From positions 6,907,953-6,920,452 of the forward strand of contig NC_135571.1 of NCBI RefSeq assembly GCF_964340395.1: a stretch of 12,500 bases of DNA. The letters are read 5' to 3'. A program made the position numbers and the translations under genes. Positions 8,625-12,500 of this stretch are shown in pieces (the stretch's first letter is position 1; each line of letters begins with the position of its first letter). This DNA comes from Glandiceps talaboti (lineage: Eukaryota; Hemichordata; Enteropneusta; Spengelidae). The notes under the pieces were generated by a model. That model was not told the DNA's origin. It did no database searches and saw only the letters and a program-made list of their open reading frames with translations.

Positions 8625-11600
8625 ATGATCTGCAAATCCCTATTTCGTCGTGTCATCTTGAAATTCCTCACGTTGTTGCAGAGACGACATCTGCTGTTTT
8701 CGCTGGTCGTCTTCGCTATCTTCAATTGTTTATTTCTTCTCTGTGTGGTATTTTCGAGTGACAAATTATCTTTTCACCCTAACGATGTGCAAGATGAATC
8801 AAAACAGACAAAAGGTGTCTCGGGTTTGGTGCGTATTTTTAATACACTATACAGCGGACAGAGTAGTTTATTTTCCAATTGCCATATCAAAGAGACCTCC
8901 AGGATTGGCGAGTCTCACTTCCAAAGTCCCTCGAAAAGTCGTTGCAAAGACGATGAAAATGTTTTCGTTTTATATATTATATACTCAGGATGGGATAGAC
9001 ACAACAATAGAGATGCAATCAGGAGAGGGTGGGCGAAGCGGAGTCAAAGTTCAACCTCTTTTGCGTATGTGTTTGTCGTGGAAAGACCGACCAATAATAA
9101 CACAGCAGACACGCGTGTGATAAAGGAAGGAAGGAAATTTGGTGACATACTTCTAACACATTGGCAAACATCTCATAAGAACCCCCGATTGATTCGTGCT
9201 TTGCAATGGAGTCTTGAATGCTGTAAACAAGCTGGATACGTAGCTGAAGTTACTGATGATGTATTTGTCAACACTGGCCTCGTGGATTCTTGGCTGAAAA
9301 GTTCACCAAAAGAAGGATTTACTGCAGGAGAATATTCACGTAGTTCCAATGGAGGTTTGTTTACAAGGCATAATATGCATAATGGTGGTATTTTAACGCG
9401 TGAATTTTTAAACTTCCCGAGTCTGCAGGAAAATATGCACAACTCTTTCGTATTTTTCTATTCAAAGGACATTGTGAAAGTCCTTGTTGAGCTATTGGAT
9501 TATTCATCCAGATGGCACTTTTTCGGGCAATATTCAAGTGATCCGTATATGACCATTTTTCCTAAGACCCACCAATCTATTAAAGTAGAAGAATCAAACC
9601 CTGCGCGAAACTTAACGACATGTGAACTTCAAAATATTATGATAGCCCCTGCAAGAACAGCATACACTATTGGAATGTATGCAAGGAAACTCGAGTTGTG
9701 GAGTAAATATATAGATTGTCGAAAAGACTATCATAAGAAGATGCAGAATGGCTCTGGACAGGATGGTGAGCACAAACAGTACATCCCAACTTTAGCCGAG
9801 AGGTTCCCTGTCAAATTCCTAATAGAGCACTCCAATTGGTGCAAGGAAGCGTTTGAAGGCATCGAACCACCTTATGGTTTGATTATTGTGATATCAGCAC
9901 CCAAGCATTCGGATGCCCGACAGGCTATTAGAGAAACTTGGGGAAAAAATTCCGATGGAATTGACAACTTTAAAACGATATTCTTTTTGGGCAGAAGCAA
10001 AGATGAAAAAACACAGAAAACAGTGATTGAGGAAAACAATCAGTATGGAGATGTTGTAATAGCTGACTTCGTCGAAGATTATTATAACTTGACACTGAAA
10101 TCATTCGGTCTTATACAGTGGGTACACCAGTATTGCTCTATAGCGACATATACAGTCAAAATTGATGATGATTGTCTTTTAAACAAACCTGCTATTGTCA
10201 ATACTCTGCAAAATAGCCCACGGACAAAATTCTATTTTGGGGATACATTCGTTGGTACACGTCCTATACGTGATATTTGGAATAAGTGGTACACACCAGA
10301 AGAGGCATGGAACGACACCTATTACCCACCATACAGTTCGGGAGTCGGTTACGTCATGTCCTTTGACGTCATTTCCGGAATCTACAACCTTCAACAGCCC
10401 TTTGATTTTATTCCATGGGAAGATGTCATGATAGGAATTCTGATATCTAAGTTAGATGACGTCACTCCTGTACCTGATAAACGTGTTAATTCACAGGGTG
10501 TCTACAGACATCCCTGTACCATAAGAGATGCTCTCATTGTTCATGAGGTTTCCCCACAAGAGTTGAAGAAATATTGGTACATTCTTTTTGAGCAGGATGC
10601 ATGTTCGATAAGCAAACGTAACTACCTGATTTCTCCATCAGTGGAATCAAAAGCAGTTCCAAGGCAGGAGGAAATAGAGAGAAAACAACCCCGTTTTACA
10701 ATGAATGAACTTGGCATAAAATATAAATGTGATAAAGAAACATTTATTGTGTTGTTTGTATTCTCTGAGCCTCATAACTATCAGAATCGGAAATACGCTC
10801 GTATGACATGGGCAAAAATACGCTATACGGGACAAAAACATGTAAAGACTATATTCGTAATGGGTGAAACCTCGATGAAGAATGTGAGAAGCTTCATAAA
10901 CAATGAAGCCAACGTTGAGGGAGATATTATCATTTTGAACACCAATGCTACAGAAAAGTCATTGATATCAATGAACAGTAAAGAACAACTGAAATTGCTA
11001 GGAGAACTGCAGCGCCACTTGTGTCCGACTGTAAGCTATGTTATGAAAATAGACGAGGACGTTTTTGTTAACCTAGTTAAAGTCGTAGACTTTGTGAAAA
11101 ATTCTCCTCCCTCAAATATAGTAGTTGGTCAACTGGGAAATCCATCCACAGCGACAGAAAGTAATATTTCCCTCATCATCAATGCCAATAACCAGTTTGA
11201 AACTTTGAAAAGCGTGTTCATTTTATCATCAACATTACTGTTGAAGGTAAACACGTTGTTATCACGAACAATACATGATGAGAGATCACAAAATCATAAT
11301 GATATGTCAGAAATATTACTACAGGTAAACCGAGGAATAATTGTCAAGCAGGCATATAATCAGAAAGACTTCAATAGCTGCCATTTACATAAACTACTTG
11401 CCATTCAGAATTTCGAAGGAGGCATCATGTTGAGAGTCGCTTTTGTATTCAATGACAACTCTTTCTTCAGTACTTGTAACGTAAGCGATTCTGACGTCAT
11501 GCTGGCTGCTTTCAGATCGTTTACCTTAACAGAGAAGTTGCCAGAAATCTACATGTTGTCCAACAATTGGTTGTTTGCACGAACCATTGACCCCTTTGAG

Positions 11601-12500
11601 TACGAGTTCACAATCAACAAACCAACATACTGTCGTAGTGGTTCCAGTCTCAACATATTTCTTGTTGTCTTGGTGCTCACTGACCCCGGAGAATTCGACC
11701 GTAGAACCGCTCTTCGTTCAAGCTGGTTCGGCCAGGATGATTTTGAGGACAAAAGTATTAAATATCTCTTTGTTACCGGGAAGAGTGGAGATGACGCAGT
11801 AAACGACAAAGTACGATATGAGGATAAGAATCATGGTGATATAATCCAAATTAATATTTTACATAATGCTAAAAATTCAACAGTGCAAACAGTTATGTCA
11901 TTCAAGTGGATAAGTAAGTTTTGCCTACACACAAAATTCGTTGTAATGATAAAGGCCTATATGTTTCTAAACGTAAGACAAGTCGTGGACTACCTTGGAA
12001 ATCTGTACCTTGGAACAGAAAATTTTATAATCGGTAATGTGTGCATCGATTGTAAACCTATACGTTCAAACAACAATTTCTACTTTACACCAAAATCACT
12101 CTACCCACAAGAAATGTACCCACGTTATCCCATATCCCAAAGTTATGTGATGTCATCAGAAGTTGCACACAAATTATTTCTGACGTCACGAGAAACACCG
12201 CTCTTTCCATGGGATGATGTGTACGTTGGTATCGTTTTACAAAAACTCGGTATAACTCCATATCATCATCAAGATTTCCTGAGCAAAGTATTGCCTAGTT
12301 CTTCGGATTTCTGCCAGTTGCAATCATTCATGTCGTGGAAAACTGACAATATTGATCAAATTCCAGAACTTTGGAAAATCTTGCAGGAACCCAAAGACAA
12401 AGAAAGTTGTCCAAAACCGAAGACAGTACATTTGAAGGAAGATAACTTCTTGATACCGAATAGTCATATTTGTAATGATACTGTAGATGAGTTAGAACTT
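8625..12500 (+). CDS. Multi-module GT31 beta-1,3-glycosyltransferase-like type II membrane protein (3' end outside window)
   Basis: This frame is open for 1292 codons from ATG 8625 to the window edge. An in-frame TAA at 8604 precedes it; the ATG has A at -3 and is the only Met before the membrane segment (next Met is residue 251), so the start is well supported unless a 5' intron exists. Residues 23-45 form a hydrophobic segment after a basic N-terminus (RR at 8-9 and 20-21), a typical Golgi signal anchor. At least four GT31-like modules follow, at about 105-320, 406-655, 702-925 and 1003-1250. Each has a leading Cys (107, 406, 702, 1003), an R..A.R..W block with Trp at 136, 439, 729 and 1034, a GD[IV] block and a DxD-region segment. 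About ten N-glycosylation sequons suit a lumenal protein. Known family members transfer Gal or GlcNAc from UDP-sugars in beta-1,3 linkage and normally have one module in 300-450 residues. Donor and acceptor are unknown here. No intron interrupts the visible part. Confidence 0.9.
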   Translation, partial: MICKSLFRRVILKFLTLLQRRHLLFSLVVFAIFNCLFLLCVVFSSDKLSFHPNDVQDESKQTKGVSGLVRIFNTLYSGQSSLFSNCHIKETSRIGESHFQSPSKSRCKDDENVFVLYIIYSGWDRHNNRDAIRRGWAKRSQSSTSFAYVFVVERPTNNNTADTRVIKEGRKFGDILLTHWQTSHKNPRLIRALQWSLECCKQAGYVAEVTDDVFVNTGLVDSWLKSSPKEGFTAGEYSRSSNGGLFTRHNMHNGGILTREFLNFPSLQENMHNSFVFFYSKDIVKVLVELLDYSSRWHFFGQYSSDPYMTIFPKTHQSIKVEESNPARNLTTCELQNIMIAPARTAYTIGMYARKLELWSKYIDCRKDYHKKMQNGSGQDGEHKQYIPTLAERFPVKFLIEHSNWCKEAFEGIEPPYGLIIVISAPKHSDARQAIRETWGKNSDGIDNFKTIFFLGRSKDEKTQKTVIEENNQYGDVVIADFVEDYYNLTLKSFGLIQWVHQYCSIATYTVKIDDDCLLNKPAIVNTLQNSPRTKFYFGDTFVGTRPIRDIWNKWYTPEEAWNDTYYPPYSSGVGYVMSFDVISGIYNLQQPFDFIPWEDVMIGILISKLDDVTPVPDKRVNSQGVYRHPCTIRDALIVHEVSPQELKKYWYILFEQDACSISKRNYLISPSVESKAVPRQEEIERKQPRFTMNELGIKYKCDKETFIVLFVFSEPHNYQNRKYARMTWAKIRYTGQKHVKTIFVMGETSMKNVRSFINNEANVEGDIIILNTNATEKSLISMNSKEQLKLLGELQRHLCPTVSYVMKIDEDVFVNLVKVVDFVKNSPPSNIVVGQLGNPSTATESNISLIINANNQFETLKSVFILSSTLLLKVNTLLSRTIHDERSQNHNDMSEILLQVNRGIIVKQAYNQKDFNSCHLHKLLAIQNFEGGIMLRVAFVFNDNSFFSTCNVSDSDVMLAAFRSFTLTEKLPEIYMLSNNWLFARTIDPFEYEFTINKPTYCRSGSSLNIFLVVLVLTDPGEFDRRTALRSSWFGQDDFEDKSIKYLFVTGKSGDDAVNDKVRYEDKNHGDIIQINILHNAKNSTVQTVMSFKWISKFCLHTKFVVMIKAYMFLNVRQVVDYLGNLYLGTENFIIGNVCIDCKPIRSNNNFYFTPKSLYPQEMYPRYPISQSYVMSSEVAHKLFLTSRETPLFPWDDVYVGIVLQKLGITPYHHQDFLSKVLPSSSDFCQLQSFMSWKTDNIDQIPELWKILQEPKDKESCPKPKTVHLKEDNFLIPNSHICNDTVDELEL
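8691..8759 (+). other. Signal-anchor transmembrane segment
   Basis: Residues 23-45 are Leu/Val/Phe-rich (LVVFAIFNCLFLLCVVF) and flanked on the N-terminal side by QRRH. This predicts a short cytosolic tail with the modules in the Golgi lumen (type II topology). Confidence 0.85.
8937..9584 (+). other. GT31-like module 1 (partly degenerate)
   Basis: Visible blocks: VFVLYII strand; NNRDAIRRGWAKR (residues 127-139), the family's R.AIR..W motif; KFGDIL (171-176); and EVTDDVFVN (208-216), where the first Asp of DDD is Thr210. The late GG-YV-S block is weak (NSFVFFYSKDIV), and the usual EDV is SSDPY near 304-308. It could be active with a relaxed metal site or be a structural module. Confidence 0.8.
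9840..10589 (+). other. GT31-like module 2 (all hallmarks intact)
   Basis: Blocks in order: ARQAIRETWGKN (431-442); FKTIFFLGRS; QYGDVVIADFVEDYYNLTLK (473-492); VKIDDDCLLN with the DDD metal site at 514-516; RPIRDIWNKWY near 546-556; YYPPYSSGVGYVMS (566-579); PWEDV at 597-601, the likely catalytic-base region; and an H-EVSPQELKKYW ending (641-651). This is the module most likely to be catalytically active. Confidence 0.92.
10728..11399 (+). other. GT31-like module 3 (DxD kept, late motifs lost)
   Basis: NRKYARMTWAKI (721-732), VKTIFVMG, EGDIIIL (765-771) and VMKIDEDVFVN with DED at 810-812 are good matches. The YPPY.SG.GYV block is replaced by unrelated sequence ending FILSSTLLLKV, and EDV is at best HNDM near 891-894. 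Nucleotide-sugar binding may persist, but standard catalysis is doubtful. Confidence 0.8.
11631..12374 (+). other. GT31-like module 4 (DxD lost, late motifs kept)
   Basis: LVVLVLTDP, then DRRTALRSSWFG (1025-1036), NHGDIIQI and FVVMIKAYMFLN (1105-1116), where the DDD triad aligns with Lys1110-Ala-Tyr. The later blocks are well kept: YPRYPISQSYVMS (1165-1177) and PWDDVYVGIVLQKLGITP (1195-1212). Absence of the metal-binding acidic triad predicts no UDP-sugar transfer by the usual mechanism, so a pseudoenzyme or binding module is likely. Confidence 0.85.
12435..12500 (+). other. Probable lead-in to a fifth GT31-like module
   Basis: Residues 1271-1292 (KEDNFLIPNSHICNDTVDELEL) resemble the F-I---P--C lead that precedes the first strand of modules 2-4 (for example FEYEFTINKPTYC before module 4). 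Cys1283 continues the Cys series 107, 406, 702, 1003 at 280-301 residue spacing. The rest lies outside the window. Confidence 0.55.

Larger units (their letters stand above)
8394..8665 (+). repeat. Three-copy tandem repeat spanning the start codon
   Basis: Copies begin at about 8394, 8489 and 8574 with GACTTYGG/GACTTTCG. Copies 1 and 3 share GGTATGYRCAAYCGA, and all three reach a TATAATGATCKGCA-type word at 8443, 8528 and 8623. Copies 2 and 3 go on to share GTCATCTTGAA. ATG codons lie at 8445, 8530 and 8625, 85 and 95 bases apart. Copy 3 contains the start of the large glycosyltransferase ORF. Copies 1 and 2 give upstream mini-ORFs of 13 and 14 codons. Confidence 0.75.

Noticed and set aside
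8743-9120. 125-codon ORF on the plus strand
   Set aside because: It is another frame over the GT31 ORF; the GT31 frame carries the recognisable signal anchor and motifs.
9173-9442. Minus-strand ORF inside the glycosyltransferase gene
   Set aside because: Antisense shadow of the GT31 coding sequence, no family features. The same applies to 10179-10394, 10647-10841 and 11549-11809, and to the plus-strand shadows 10195-10431 and 11575-11802.
11937-11972. Possibility that the loss of DDD in module 4 is a frameshift or sequencing error
   Set aside because: The frame is continuous on both sides, with family-like residues immediately before (FVVMI) and after (MFLN) and unchanged spacing, so substitution is more likely than a shift.

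Overview
The window looks like metazoan nuclear DNA. It is AT-rich and full of microsatellites, has decayed non-LTR retrotransposon sequence and a MITE-like inverted-repeat element, and shows no bacterial gene packing. The species cannot be named from sequence alone; an invertebrate, for example an invertebrate deuterostome, fits the mix of L2/CR1-like LINE debris and an expanded beta-1,3-glycosyltransferase family, but this is inference. Bases 1-8393 hold no convincing intact gene.

Repeat-rich left part (1-8393). A possible exon end with a consensus splice donor lies at 1-58. Bases 411-1118 are a MITE-like element with about 44-bp terminal inverted repeats whose middle is filled by an ACGT/CATA/CA microsatellite. 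A (TA)n tract at 1683-1764 is followed directly by a long hairpin. Two diverged tandem duplications follow (1914-2118 and 2551-2845). Bases 2913-4380 are a dead L2/CR1-like LINE on the minus strand, retaining reverse transcriptase palm motifs, a typical C-terminus and a typical 3' tail. An AT-rich ATATC-type satellite (4437-4960), another short duplication (5237-5430) and a second LINE/SINE-like 3' tail ending in a long (ATTG)n tract (7977-8130) complete this part. The stretch 5431-7976 is otherwise featureless to me.

Right part (8394-12500). One reading frame starts at ATG 8625 and stays open to the end of the window: 1292 codons, no intron, no stop. It encodes an N-terminal signal anchor followed by at least four tandem CAZy GT31-like (beta-1,3-galactosyl/N-acetylglucosaminyltransferase) modules with a period of about 300 residues. 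The last residues look like the lead-in to a fifth module. The modules have decayed differently: module 2 keeps every hallmark, module 3 keeps the metal-binding DxD but has lost the acceptor-side motifs, module 4 has lost DxD but keeps the late motifs, and module 1 is intermediate. This tandem, Golgi-type 'poly-glycosyltransferase' is the most interesting object here. Its start codon lies in the third copy of an 85-95 bp tandem repeat; the two upstream copies each carry an ATG and a short ORF resembling the real N-terminus.
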